Assembly (NCBI GenBank): GCA_019637155.1
Contig: JAHBWE010000006.1
Span: 186,001-250,000 of the forward strand
Direction: 5' to 3'
Source of the DNA: Labilithrix sp.
GTDB lineage: Bacteria > Myxococcota_A > Polyangia > Polyangiales > Polyangiaceae
DNA: 64,000 nucleotides
Shown piece by piece: positions 9,492 through 17,703 of this stretch (position 1 is the first letter of the stretch; each line of letters starts with the position of its first letter). Below the pieces are notes generated by a model. That model was given only the letters and a program-made list of their open reading frames with translations. It searched no databases and was not told the origin of the DNA. A program made the position numbers and the translations under genes.

Positions 9492-9527
9492 CCCAAAGCG
9501 TACCCAAAGCGTACCCAAAGCGTACCC
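9492..9527 (-). repeat. Three-copy 11-bp tandem repeat upstream of kinase start
   Basis: The unit CCCAAAGCGTA (plus strand) occurs three times in direct tandem, followed by a partial CCC. It lies 8 to 43 bases upstream of the kinase ATG at 9484. The period is close to one helical turn. It could be a slippage-prone spacer or a cluster of protein-binding sites; nothing in the sequence decides between them. Confidence 0.85.
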
Positions 9528-9554
9528 GTTGAGCGCCCGTCGGGCAGCCCGCCC

Positions 9555-9660
9555 GGGGCCCCAGAAGCGGCCGCGAAAGCGGGCGCGAAGCGCCCCGAGC
9601 GCGCTAGCGCGAGGGCCGTGTCTGGGGTGGGGGTGTCGGGGGCAAAGCCCCCGACGTTGA
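9555..9660 (-). repeat. Interspersed triple-hairpin repeat, copy B (106 bp)
   Basis: The copy has the same structure and orientation as copy A relative to the host transcript, with hairpins GGGGGC-TTT-GCCCCC, GCGC-TA-GCGC and GGGCGC-TTC-GCGCCC. The ECF sigma gene reads into it, and a TAG in the middle hairpin loop is the sigma stop codon. The rest fills the space before the kinase gene. An ACGTC/GACGT end is shared with copy D. Confidence 0.93.
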
Positions 9661-10176
9661 AAGAGAAAGCACCTCCGCGAGGAGGGCGCGGGCGAAGCGC
9701 CACTCGCGCTCCGCGCTTCGGAGCGGGATCGCGAGCGCGTCGGCCGTCTCCTCCATCGTCAGGCCGCCGAAGTAGCGGAGGACGACGAGCTCCACCTTCC
9801 TCGGGTGCTCGCGCTCGAGCGCGGTGAGCGCTGCGTCGATCGCGAGGACGTCGTCGATCGGCGGCGCGTCGTCGGCGACGTCGAGATCGGTGTCGAGCCG
9901 GAGCGGCTCCGCGCCGCCGCCGCGCTTCTGCGCCGAGCGGCGGCGCGCGTGATCGACGATGACGTCGCGCATCGCCCGCGCGGCCGCGCCGAAGAAATGG
10001 CCGCGTCCGTTCCATCCCGGATCGCGCTCGCCGGCGAGCTTCAGGTACGCCTCGTGGACGAGCGCGGTGGGCTGCAGCGTCTGCCCCGGACGCAGCCGCG
10101 CCATCTGCGCGCCCGCGAGACGACGGAGCTCGTCGTAGAGCACGGGCAAGAGCTCCTCCGCGCTTCGAGGTGCCAT
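9604..10176 (-). CDS. ECF-type RNA polymerase sigma factor
   Basis: The 190-residue protein opens MAPRSAEELLPVLYDELRRLA and contains TLQPTALVHEAYLKL and FFGAAARAMRDVIVDHARRR, the pattern of the Sig-70_X6 (TIGR02999-type) ECF group, followed by a region-4 helix-turn-helix (GGLTMEETADALAIPLRSAEREW). The last 17 or so residues (TSGALPPTPPPQTRPSR) are encoded by repeat copy B and end at a stop inside it, so the original C-terminus has been replaced or extended. It starts 6 bases after the COQ4-like gene and precedes a kinase gene. ECF factors of this group are often linked to Ser/Thr kinases, which fits this layout. Confidence 0.92.
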   Translation of the reverse strand: MAPRSAEELLPVLYDELRRLAGAQMARLRPGQTLQPTALVHEAYLKLAGERDPGWNGRGHFFGAAARAMRDVIVDHARRRSAQKRGGGAEPLRLDTDLDVADDAPPIDDVLAIDAALTALEREHPRKVELVVLRYFGGLTMEETADALAIPLRSAEREWRFARALLAEVLSLSTSGALPPTPPPQTRPSR

Positions 10177-10181
10177 GACGC

Positions 10182-11168
10182 TCAGGAGAGCACGGGATCG
10201 GGCGGCGGCGCCTCGTCCGGATCGATCCCCAGATCGCGCCGCACGTCGTCGATCGGTCGCCTCATCTCCGGCCAGAAGTCCCAGCGGTCGGAGAGATCGC
10301 GCTTCACCTTGCTCCCGCGCTCGAGCGCGCGGATGTATCGCTCCGCGACGCCGGGGTGGCTGAAGAGGTCGTCGACGCGGTCGTGCGGGATCGGCGTCAC
10401 GTTGATCTCCGCGCAGAAGAGGAGGAGCGGGAGCATCGCGACGTAGAACGGGCTCTCGCGGATGTAGCCCGCGCTGAACGCGCCGATCTGCAGCTCGCCG
10501 AGCGGCGTCGTCGCGTAGCCGCCGAGGACGTGCGTGAGGTCGTGGTAGACCCCGGCCTCCGGGAAGCCGTTGCGTTCGCCCGGGAACGAGAAGCCGTTCG
10601 TGCGGTAGTGCGTGAAGAGCGCGCGGCCGAGCGTGCCCGCGGGCAGGTCCCCGAGCGCGACGAACGGCGCCGCGACGGTCGGGTCTTCGCGCCAGCCGCG
10701 CGCGCCGAAGAGGCGGAGCGCGCCCTCGACGAGGCCGTGCTCCTCGAGCTCGGTGCGGAGCATGCGCGCGATGTTCGAGCGACGGAAGTAGTCGATCTTG
10801 CCGAGCGTGAAGTGGCGGCGCGCGAAGAGCTCGATCGTGTCGAGGCCCGGCTCGTCGACCTCGAGCTCCTTCGCGAAGCGCCGCACGGTCGCGGTCGCGG
10901 CCGCGCTCGGCTCGCCGTCGACGAGCGTCGCCACGATCATCGCGCGGACGATCTGCTCGCGCAGCGGCGGCGGGAACGAGCGCGCGAGCTCGGCCGGCTC
11001 GATCGGCGCGAGGTCGTCGACGGGGACGTCGACCCCGAGGAACGTGCTCTGGGCCGCGAGCATGAGGCGGCGCACGGCGGGGCGGAGCGGACCGTCGGAG
11101 GTGCCGACCATGTGGATCGCGCGAAGACCGAGGACCGCGAGATCGGGCGGAGGACGAAGCAGCTTCAT
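10182..11168 (-). CDS. COQ4-like protein with N-terminal TerB-like helical region
   Basis: The 328-residue protein carries HDLTH at residues 209-213 and Glu225, matching the HDxxH-x11-E motif of ubiquinone-biosynthesis protein COQ4. Residues about 55-130 (with LREQIVRAMIVATLVDGEPS) resemble the helical TerB fold by pattern only. There is no signal peptide. The start ATG 11168 follows a good ribosome site (AAGGAGA, 6 bases away) and was chosen over the GTG further upstream. The next gene on the strand is an ECF sigma factor 5 bases away, then a kinase. The role may be in quinone/lipid handling or may be unrelated; COQ4 motifs also occur in proteins of unknown function. Confidence 0.75.
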   Translation of the reverse strand: MKLLRPPPDLAVLGLRAIHMVGTSDGPLRPAVRRLMLAAQSTFLGVDVPVDDLAPIEPAELARSFPPPLREQIVRAMIVATLVDGEPSAAATATVRRFAKELEVDEPGLDTIELFARRHFTLGKIDYFRRSNIARMLRTELEEHGLVEGALRLFGARGWREDPTVAAPFVALGDLPAGTLGRALFTHYRTNGFSFPGERNGFPEAGVYHDLTHVLGGYATTPLGELQIGAFSAGYIRESPFYVAMLPLLLFCAEINVTPIPHDRVDDLFSHPGVAERYIRALERGSKVKRDLSDRWDFWPEMRRPIDDVRRDLGIDPDEAPPPDPVLS

Positions 11169-11240
11169 GAGTGTCTCCTTCGACCACCGTCCGCAAAGCG
11201 CGGCCGCGCCCCGCCACGCGTCCACGATTTTTCTTCGCCG

Positions 11241-12128
11241 TCAGGGTCGGAGGTGCTCACGGAGGAACGCGACTTGCGCGGTGACGGCGCGCTCGAACGC
11301 CTCGCCGAGGTACACGTCGAAGTGCCCGTAGGGATACCGCTCCACCACCGCGCGCGGCATCGCCTTCGCCGCCGCCACCGCGAGCTCGGGCGGCGCGATC
11401 GCGTCGCGATCGCAGACCTGGACGAGGGCGGGCGCCGCGATCGCGGCGACGGCGCGGATCGGTCGATAGGTCGGGATGTGCAGCGCGATCCGCGCGGCGA
11501 CGCGGTTGTCGACCGGCGCGTCGCCGGTGGCGAGCGCGAGGATGCCGGGCTCCGCGTCGGGCGACGTGAGCATCGCGACCGAGCCGGGCGGACCCGCGAC
11601 CGCGATCATGCGCGGGGGGCGCCCGAGCCACGATCCGATCCGGTCGCAGAGGCCCGCCCAGACCAGCCGCAGAGACGCGAGGAGCGGAGTCCGGAGCGCG
11701 ACCGCCCGTCCGTCGACGAACGGCGTGAGCGCGACGACGGCGGCGACGTCCCCCGCGAGCGCCGCGGCGGTGACGAGCACGTGTCCACCCGCGATCGAAC
11801 AACCCCAGATCGCGACGCGATCCGGATCGACGCCGTCGATCGATCGCGCGTACGCCACCGCCGCGCGCCAGTCGGCGAGCTGGCGATCGACGTCGACGAG
11901 CGCGCGCGGCTCACCTTCGCTCGCGCCGAAGTGACGGTAGTCGAAGACGAGCGCGGCGAGGCCCGCCGCGACGAAGCGCTCGGCGAACGCGTCGAGCCGA
12001 TGACCACGGAGCCCGGAGAAGCCGTGCGCGAGGACGACGCACGCGTGCGGCGCGGACGACGACGGACGGTAGAGCCACGCTCCGCAGCGGACGCCGCCGG
12101 ACTCGAACGTCACGTCCTCGCGCGGCAC
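11241..12128 (-). CDS. Alpha/beta hydrolase
   Basis: The 295-residue cytoplasmic protein has an alpha/beta-hydrolase fold pattern. The VVLAHGFSGLRGHRL segment provides the oxyanion region, the nucleophile elbow is GCSIAGG (Ser), the acid is probably Asp in CDRDAIAPPE, and the His is in PYGHFDVY near the C-terminus. The layout resembles the dienelactone hydrolase/YcjY-like acyl-esterase group (FDYRHFGASEGEPR). The start GTG 12128 lies 3 bases after the stop of the preceding gene, suggesting co-transcription with it. The substrate cannot be told from the sequence. Confidence 0.9.
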   Translation of the reverse strand: MPREDVTFESGGVRCGAWLYRPSSSAPHACVVLAHGFSGLRGHRLDAFAERFVAAGLAALVFDYRHFGASEGEPRALVDVDRQLADWRAAVAYARSIDGVDPDRVAIWGCSIAGGHVLVTAAALAGDVAAVVALTPFVDGRAVALRTPLLASLRLVWAGLCDRIGSWLGRPPRMIAVAGPPGSVAMLTSPDAEPGILALATGDAPVDNRVAARIALHIPTYRPIRAVAAIAAPALVQVCDRDAIAPPELAVAAAKAMPRAVVERYPYGHFDVYLGEAFERAVTAQVAFLREHLRP

Positions 12129-12131
12129 GTG

Positions 12132-12734
12132 TCAGCGCGCGAGGGCGGTCAGCGCGACGACGACCGCCGCGCCGAGGCACAGCGTCAGTCCCGTCATCAC
12201 CGTCAGCGCCCAGCGCGCGTCGCTCGAGTAGCGCTTGCTGCTCCAGAGCGCGGCGAGCCCGATCGGCGGGACCATGATGAGGAGCGTGCCGAGCGCGATC
12301 GGATCCTCGTACCAGGCGCGCGGTCGGTTCGACTCCAGCGTGGAGCCCAGCGCGCCGTGGCCGTGACCCGCGCGCACCGCGGCGGCGCGCTGCGCGTCGG
12401 CGTGGAGCTTCCGCCGCTGGATCGCGGCGAGGTCCTCCGGCGTCATCGCGGGCAGGACCTTCGCGTGCCGCGCGGGGTCGCGACGGAACGGCGGCGTGTC
12501 CGGACGCTTCGCCCTCGGCGCCGGCGTCGAAGGCGCGGCCACGATCGGCTTCGCCGGCGGCAGCGAATTCAGGAACGCTTGCGCGTCCGGCGGGATCGGC
12601 AAGAAGACGCATTTCTTCAGCGCGGAGCGGCTCTTGATGTCCCACCCGCGCGGCCAGAGGTTCCGCGGCGACTCCTTCAGCCACCCGTTTCCGATCAACG
12701 TGTTGACGCTCCGGTGTGGGGTCGGCGTTCGCAT
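12132..12734 (-). CDS. Hypothetical protein with two membrane spans
   Basis: The 200-residue protein has a hydrophilic N-terminal half rich in Pro and Arg (KPIVAAPSTPAPRAKRP) and two hydrophobic segments in the C-terminal third (ALGTLLIMVPPIGLAAL and TGLTLCLGAAVVVALTAL). ATG 12734 is the most natural start; the longer reading frame runs back into the glycosyltransferase gene and is shadow. An early segment rich in Trp and Cys (GNGWLKESPRNLWPRGW) may be a small folded module. No family was recognised. It lies 11 bases after the glycosyltransferase stop on the same strand. Confidence 0.7.
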   Translation of the reverse strand: MRTPTPHRSVNTLIGNGWLKESPRNLWPRGWDIKSRSALKKCVFLPIPPDAQAFLNSLPPAKPIVAAPSTPAPRAKRPDTPPFRRDPARHAKVLPAMTPEDLAAIQRRKLHADAQRAAAVRAGHGHGALGSTLESNRPRAWYEDPIALGTLLIMVPPIGLAALWSSKRYSSDARWALTVMTGLTLCLGAAVVVALTALAR

Positions 12735-12745
12735 CGCGTAGCTAT

Positions 12746-13537
12746 CTATGGTGATACGTCGCTCGCCGGACGCAAGGGCTCTCCTTCCGGCGTCATCCAT
12801 CCGGGTGACACGCGCGCTGCGCCGGAACGTGCTCGCCGAAGCGCGGCGCGGCCGATGATGAAGAAAAAAGGCGGAAGATGTCGGAGCTTTAGCTTGCTCG
12901 TCTCGTCGCCGTAGATGGCCTGGACCGGGACCTCGCGGATGCGCTCGGCGCGCGCCGCGAGCTGCCCGAGGAGATCGTTCGGGTAGCCGAAGCCCGGCCA
13001 GAGCCCCGCGAGGTCGAGCCCCTCCGTCGCTCGCCGCGCGAGGGCGGTGTACCCGCACTGCGAATCGCGGATCGGCTCGCGGATCGCGAGGCTCGTGAGG
13101 AGCGAGAAGACGCGGCCGCCGATCCAGCGCGGGAGGCCCATCTTCCGGTGGACCCCGTACGCGCCCATGCGGTCGCCCTTCACGTAGTCGGCCTGCCCGC
13201 GGACGATCGGCATCACGACCGCAGCGAGATCGTCGGGGTGCATCTGCCCGTCGCCCGCCATCACCGCGATCGCGTCGAGCGCGTCGCCGCCCTCGCGCAG
13301 CGCCTCCGCGTAGCCGGTCGCGATCGCGGCGCCGACGCCGCGCCGCTCGTCGTGGCGCAGCACGCGGACGCGGGGATCGCCGCCCGAGAGCGCGACCTGC
13401 CCCGTCCCGTCGCCGCTGCCGTCGTCGACGACGAAGACGTGATCGACGAACCGCGGCATCGTCGCGATCACCCGGCCGATGTGGAGCGCCTCGTCCAGCG
13501 CGGGGACGACGACGTAGACCTTCCGTTCGTGCAGCAT
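12746..13537 (-). CDS. Family 2 glycosyltransferase (dolichol-phosphate mannosyltransferase-like)
   Basis: The 263-residue GT-A enzyme begins VYVVVPALDEALHIGRVI and carries the nucleotide-sugar binding VVDDGSGDGT and the acidic metal motif MAGDGQMHPDDL. The region around DSQCGYTALARRA is typical of polyprenyl-phosphate glycosyltransferases. A hydrophobic stretch near residue 225 (PPFFFIIGRAAL) may touch the membrane. It probably moves a sugar from a nucleotide donor to a lipid carrier or glycan. It is divergent from phoB; the 77-bp gap holds the candidate Pho box, which may act on both. Confidence 0.9.
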   Translation of the reverse strand: MLHERKVYVVVPALDEALHIGRVIATMPRFVDHVFVVDDGSGDGTGQVALSGGDPRVRVLRHDERRGVGAAIATGYAEALREGGDALDAIAVMAGDGQMHPDDLAAVVMPIVRGQADYVKGDRMGAYGVHRKMGLPRWIGGRVFSLLTSLAIREPIRDSQCGYTALARRATEGLDLAGLWPGFGYPNDLLGQLAARAERIREVPVQAIYGDETSKLKLRHLPPFFFIIGRAALRRARSGAARVSPGWMTPEGEPLRPASDVSP

Positions 13538-13573
13538 TTCAGGGAAAAACCGGCCTCACGAGCCCGGCGCCGA

Positions 13574-13595
13574 TGTGACACACGTCCGTCACACG
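13574..13595 (+). promoter_or_regulatory. Candidate Pho box upstream of phoB
   Basis: Two 11-base direct repeats, TGTGACACACG and TCCGTCACACG, agree at 8 of 11 positions and sit directly end to end. The 11-base period is that of PhoB-binding sites (7-base half-site plus 4-base spacer), and GTCAC resembles the CTGTCAC half-site. They lie about 20 bases upstream of phoB, with TAGAGT downstream as a weak -10. The same bases also form an inverted repeat, TGTGAC-N8-GTCACA, so another regulator is possible. Confidence 0.5.
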
Positions 13596-13614
13596 GCTAG
13601 AGTACTTCGCCAGT

Positions 13615-14331
13615 ATGGCCCGAATCCTGGTGATCGAGGACGAAACGGACATCCAGCAGGTCCTCGACTACAACCTTCGCGAGAAGGGGCACAAGGTCTA
13701 CATCGCCGGGACCGGCGAAGAAGGCCTCAAGCTCGCGAAGGAGAAGCGGCCCGACCTCGTCCTCCTCGACCTCATGCTCCCCGGGATCCCGGGCACCGAG
13801 GTCTGCAAGATGCTCAAGGCCGACGCGGCGACGAAGAACACGCAGGTCGTGATGCTCACCGCGAAGGGCGAGGAGATCGATCGCGTCGTCGGCTTCGAGC
13901 TCGGCGCCGACGACTACGTCGTGAAGCCGTTCAGCGTGCGCGAGCTCCTCCTCCGCGTGCAGGCGATCCTGCGGCGCTCGCAAGGCGAGCAGGAGGCGGC
14001 GCAGGGCTTCGAGTTCGGCACGCTCAAGGTCGATCGCGAGGCGCATCGCGTCTGGGCGAACGGGAACGAGCTCGAGCTCACCGCGCTCGAGTTCAAGCTG
14101 CTCGTCACGCTCTACGACCGCAGGAACCGCGTGCAGACGCGCTCCGCGCTCCTCAGCGACGTCTGGGGCATCGACGCGGACATCACGACGCGCACCGTCG
14201 ACACGCACGTGAAGCGCCTCCGCGAGAAGCTCGGGAGCGCGGGCGACTACATCGAGACCGTGCGCGGCGTGGGCTACCGCTTCACCGACTCGCCGGAGGC
14301 GGCGCAGCCGAACGGTGACGCGGTGCCGTGA
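13615..14331 (+). CDS. phoB: Phosphate-type response regulator (OmpR/PhoB family)
   Basis: The 238-residue regulator has a receiver domain with the acidic pair Glu8/Asp9-Glu10, phospho-acceptor Asp52 (LVLLDLMLPG), Thr82 and Lys104 (VVKPF). A winged-helix DNA-binding domain from about residue 130 ends TVRGVGYRF. It would bind Pho boxes when phosphorylated by the histidine kinase encoded next, whose GTG start overlaps this stop by 4 bases. The gene heads an operon with the high-affinity phosphate transporter, which identifies it as PhoB rather than another OmpR-family member. Confidence 0.93.
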   Translation: MARILVIEDETDIQQVLDYNLREKGHKVYIAGTGEEGLKLAKEKRPDLVLLDLMLPGIPGTEVCKMLKADAATKNTQVVMLTAKGEEIDRVVGFELGADDYVVKPFSVRELLLRVQAILRRSQGEQEAAQGFEFGTLKVDREAHRVWANGNELELTALEFKLLVTLYDRRNRVQTRSALLSDVWGIDADITTRTVDTHVKRLREKLGSAGDYIETVRGVGYRFTDSPEAAQPNGDAVP

Positions 14332-15641
14332 GCGTCAAGCTTCGGCTCCGGCTCTTCCTGCTCGTCTGGGCGGTCATCGCCGCCTCGGTGTACTGGGCCA
14401 GCCGCGCGCCCGCGAGCGCGCTCGGCATCGGCTTCGTCGCGGCCGCGATCGTCACCGTCGTCTCCGTGCGCTGGTTCGACGAGACCGTGCGCCCGATCAC
14501 GACCGCGCACGAGCAGCTCGCCGGAAACTTCTCGCGCGCGGCGTACGAGCTCGCCGGCGAGCGCGACCTCGTGCGGCGTATCTTGGACGGCATGCAGGAG
14601 GGCGTCCTCCTCCTCGACAAGGACGGGCGCGTCGCGCTGATGAACCCGTCGCTCCGCGAGATGTTGCTCCTCCAGGCCGACGTCATCGGCAAGCCGCTCC
14701 TCGAGGTCGTTCGCCACGCCGAGCTGAAGGAGATCCTCGACCGCGCGCGCACGACGAAGAAGCGGAGCGAAGGTGAGGTCGAGGTCGGCGGGCTCAAGCC
14801 GCGCCACCTGCTCGTGCGCGCGACCGCGTTCACCGGATCGATGGGCGCGCTGGCCAAGACGCGCTCCGAGGACGGGGCGCTCCTCGCGGTCTTCTTCGAC
14901 GTCACCGACGTGCGCCGCCTCGAGTCGCTGCGCCGCGACTTCGTCGCGAACGTCTCGCACGAGCTGCGCACGCCCGTCACCGCGGTGCTCTCCGCCGCGG
15001 AGACGCTCGACCTCGCGCTCGACAAGGACCCCGAAGGCGCGCGTCGCTTCCTCGGCATCATCGAGCGCAACGCGTCGCGGCTGCAGGGCCTGATCGAGGA
15101 CCTCCTCGATCTCTCGCGCATCGAGTCGCGCGAGCTCCGCCTCCGCCCGGAGCGGTTCGGCTTCGAGAGCTTCGCCGCGCACCTCGTCGGGCTGTTCCGC
15201 GAGCGCGCCGACAAGAAGAGGATCACGCTGCGCCTCGATTGTCCGCGCGCGCTCGAGATCGACTGCGATCGCCGCGCGCTCGAGCAGGTGCTCACGAACC
15301 TCGTCGACAACGCGGTGAAGTACTGCCCCGAAGGCTGCGCGATCTCGCTCCACGCCGAGCGCACCGAGAAGGCGACGCTGATCCGCGTCGTCGACGACGG
15401 CCCCGGCATCGCGGCGCAGCACATCGCGCGCCTGTTCGAGCGCTTCTACCGCGTCGACGCGGGGCGCTCGCGCGAGATGGGCGGCACCGGCCTCGGCCTC
15501 TCGATCTGCAAGCACCTCGTCGAGGCGATGGGCGGCAGCATCGACGTGAAGAGCGCCGTCGGCAAGGGCACCACCTTCGAGGTGCGGGTGCCGGAGTCGC
15601 CGGTGAAGCTTCGTGCGTCGTCGAAGGACGTGGCCGCATGA
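14328..15641 (+). CDS. phoR: Phosphate sensor histidine kinase
   Basis: The 437-residue kinase has two N-terminal membrane spans with a very short loop between them (residues about 8-27 and 32-48), so little periplasmic sensing domain, as in PhoR. A PAS-like domain (about 85-190) follows, then the H box VSHELRTP with His211, the N box NLVDNAVKYCP and the G boxes DDGPGIA and GGTGLGLSI. It would phosphorylate PhoB when phosphate is low, with signalling through PstSCAB and PhoU. The GTG start overlaps phoB; the stop overlaps the pstS ATG (ATGA). Confidence 0.93.
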   Translation: MSVKLRLRLFLLVWAVIAASVYWASRAPASALGIGFVAAAIVTVVSVRWFDETVRPITTAHEQLAGNFSRAAYELAGERDLVRRILDGMQEGVLLLDKDGRVALMNPSLREMLLLQADVIGKPLLEVVRHAELKEILDRARTTKKRSEGEVEVGGLKPRHLLVRATAFTGSMGALAKTRSEDGALLAVFFDVTDVRRLESLRRDFVANVSHELRTPVTAVLSAAETLDLALDKDPEGARRFLGIIERNASRLQGLIEDLLDLSRIESRELRLRPERFGFESFAAHLVGLFRERADKKRITLRLDCPRALEIDCDRRALEQVLTNLVDNAVKYCPEGCAISLHAERTEKATLIRVVDDGPGIAAQHIARLFERFYRVDAGRSREMGGTGLGLSICKHLVEAMGGSIDVKSAVGKGTTFEVRVPESPVKLRASSKDVAA

Positions 15642-16750
15642 CGAGAGGCTTTTCATCGTCAGGGGCTTCGCCCCCGACACCCCCACCCCAGACACGGCCC
15701 TCGAAGACTCGGGGCGCTTCGCGCCCGCTTTCGCGGCCGCTTCTGGGGCCCCTCTTGGGGCTCGTGGTCGGGGTTGGGGGGTGCACGCGGGGGCATGTGC
15801 GGTCGATCGATGGGGCGGGGGCGAGCTTGCCGTTTCCGCTCTATACGCGGTGGGCGGCGGAGTATTCGGGGGCGCGCGTGAACTATCAGCCGCTCGGGTC
15901 GGGGGCGGGGGTGCGGCAGGTCTCGGACGGAGTGGTGGACTTCGGCGCGACCGACGAGCCGATGAGCGACGCGCAGCTGAAGGAGGCGCGCGCCGACCTC
16001 GTGCACGTGCCGATGACGATCGGCGCCGTCGTCATCGCGTTCAACGTCGCGGGGGTGAGCGAGCTGCGGCTCACGCCCGACGTCATCGCCGACGTCTTCC
16101 GCGGGACGATCGCGAAGTGGGACGATCCGCGCCTCGCCGGCGCGAACCCCGGCGTCGCGCTGCCGGCGGCGGACATCGCGGTCGTGCACCGCGCGGACGG
16201 GAGCGGCACGAGCGCGGCGTTCACGGCGTACCTCGCGAAGTCGAGCGAGGGCTGGCGCGCCGAGATCGGCGCCGGCGCGATGCCGCGCTTTCCGGTCGGC
16301 GTCGGCGTGCGCGGCAACGACGGCGTCACCGCGTACGTGAAGGCGACGCCGTGCTCGATCGGGTACGTCGAGCTCGCGTACGCGCGGCAGTCGCACCTCG
16401 CCGTCGCGCACGTGAGGAACCGCGCCGGCAAGTGGATGACACCCGACCTCGACTCGCTCGACCGCGCGGCGCGGAGCGCGCTGGGCCGCGTCCCGCCCGA
16501 TCTCCGCGTGTCGATCGTCGACGCCGAGGACGACGGCGCGTACCCGATCGCCGCGCTCTCGTTCCTCGTCCTCCCCCGCGACGCGCGAGAGCGCGCGCGC
16601 GCGGAGGCGCTCTCTCGGTTCGTGTGGTGGGCGCTCCACGACGGCCAGCGCTACGCCGCCGAGCTCGACTACGCGCCGCTGCCGCCCGAGATCGTCACGC
16701 GCGCGGAGGTCGTCGTCCGCGGCCTCCGCGCCGAAGGAAGGCCGCTCTGA
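15638..16750 (+). CDS. pstS: Phosphate-binding lipoprotein of the Pst transporter
   Basis: The 370-residue protein is the periplasmic phosphate receptor. The mature part starts near a lipobox Cys49 (LVVGVGGC) and shows the PstS pattern GAGASLPFPLYTRWAAEY, DFGATDEPMSD and RADGSGTSAAFTAYL. The N-terminal 35 or so residues (SSGASPPTPPPQTRP and onward) come from repeat copy C, giving an unusually long, Arg/Pro-rich n-region before the hydrophobic core. The ATG overlaps the phoR stop and no later start leaves a usable signal peptide. Whether export still works is an inference from the intact rest of the gene. Confidence 0.93.
   Translation: MTRGFSSSGASPPTPPPQTRPSKTRGASRPLSRPLLGPLLGLVVGVGGCTRGHVRSIDGAGASLPFPLYTRWAAEYSGARVNYQPLGSGAGVRQVSDGVVDFGATDEPMSDAQLKEARADLVHVPMTIGAVVIAFNVAGVSELRLTPDVIADVFRGTIAKWDDPRLAGANPGVALPAADIAVVHRADGSGTSAAFTAYLAKSSEGWRAEIGAGAMPRFPVGVGVRGNDGVTAYVKATPCSIGYVELAYARQSHLAVAHVRNRAGKWMTPDLDSLDRAARSALGRVPPDLRVSIVDAEDDGAYPIAALSFLVLPRDARERARAEALSRFVWWALHDGQRYAAELDYAPLPPEIVTRAEVVVRGLRAEGRPL
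15653..15752 (+). repeat. Interspersed triple-hairpin repeat, copy C (100 bp)
   Basis: This copy lies on the plus strand in the sense of pstS, 15 bases after its start codon. Hairpins GGGGC-TTC-GCCCC and GGGCGC-TTC-GCGCCC are present; the middle hairpin is absent, replaced by AAGA. It is read in a different frame from copy A. The bases after the element (CCCCTCTTGG) resemble those after copy D (CCCCTTTTGG), so the family may extend about 8 bases further. Confidence 0.92.
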
Positions 16751-16752
16751 CG

Positions 16753-17703
16753 ATGCAGCGCGCCCTCGTCCCGCGCGACGCTCCGCGCACGCAGGAGGAG
16801 ACCCGCGAGTCCGCGCGCTCGGCCGATCGCACCCTCGGCGCGCTCGGAGCGGGGGCGGCGGGCGCGCTCGCGCTCGTGCTGATCGGCGTCGCCGCGAGCG
16901 TCGTCCACCTCGCGTGGCCGAGCATCCGAGAGAACGGCGCGTCGTTCTGGATCGGCGCGACGTGGGACCCCGCCCGCGGCGCGTACGGCGCGCTCTCGTT
17001 CCTCTTCGGCACCGTCGTCACCGCCGCGGTCGCGCTCCTGCTCGCGGTGCCGGTCGGCCTCGGCGTCGCGGTGTTCCTCACCGACCTCGGTCCGAAGACG
17101 ATGCGCCGGCCCGTCTCCGCGCTGGTGGAGCTCCTCGCCGCGGTGCCGAGCGTCGTCTACGGGCTGTGGGCCGCGCTCGTCCTCGCGCCGCTCTTGCGCG
17201 ACTGGATCGAGCCCCTGCTCGGCGCGACCGGGCTCCCGATCTTCCGCGGCCCCTACCTCGGGGTCGGCCTCCTCTGCGCGTCGCTCGTCCTCGCGATCAT
17301 GGTCCTCCCCACGATCGCGGCGGTCACGCGCGACGTCCTCGGCGCGGTGCCGAGCGAGCTCCGCGAAGGCGCGCTCGCGCTCGGCGCGACGCCGTGGGAC
17401 GTCGTCCGCTTCGTCGTCGTGCCGCACGCACGGCGCGGCGTCGCGGGCGCGGTGCTCCTCGGCCTCGGCCGCGCGGTCGGCGAGACGATGGCGGTCGCGG
17501 CGGTGGTGGGGAGCCGCGCCGACGTCTCGTCGTCGCTCTTCGCGCCCGGCTACACGATGGCGAGCGTGATCGCGAACGAGTTCCCGACCGCGTCGACGGA
17601 GCTCCACGTCAGCGCGCTCGCCGAGGTCGGCGTCATGTTGTTCCTCGTCACGGTCGCCTTCAACGTCGCCGCGCGCGTCCTCGTCCGGAGCCGCGCGCGA
17701 TGA
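16753..17703 (+). CDS. pstC: Phosphate ABC transporter permease PstC
   Basis: The 316-residue inner-membrane permease has six hydrophobic spans. Its ABC-coupling (EAA) loop is around [25 protein letters not shown], and the PstC-type [15 protein letters not shown] follows near residue 250. It forms the phosphate channel with PstA. The start ATG lies 2 bases after the pstS stop and the stop overlaps the pstA ATG. No anomaly seen. Confidence 0.95.
   Translation: MQRALVPRDAPRTQEETRESARSADRTLGALGAGAAGALALVLIGVAASVVHLAWPSIRENGASFWIGATWDPARGAYGALSFLFGTVVTAAVALLLAVPVGLGVAVFLTDLGPKTMRRPVSALVELLAAVPSVVYGLWAALVLAPLLRDWIEPLLGATGLPIFRGPYLGVGLLCASLVLAIMVLPTIAAVTRDVLGAVPSELREGALALGATPWDVVRFVVVPHARRGVAGAVLLGLGRAVGETMAVAAVVGSRADVSSSLFAPGYTMASVIANEFPTASTELHVSALAEVGVMLFLVTVAFNVAARVLVRSRAR

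Noticed and set aside
13574..13595. Reading the Pho box as a CRP site
   Set aside because: TGTGA and TCACA are 10 bases apart; CRP sites have 6. The direct repeat with 11-base period fits PhoB better.
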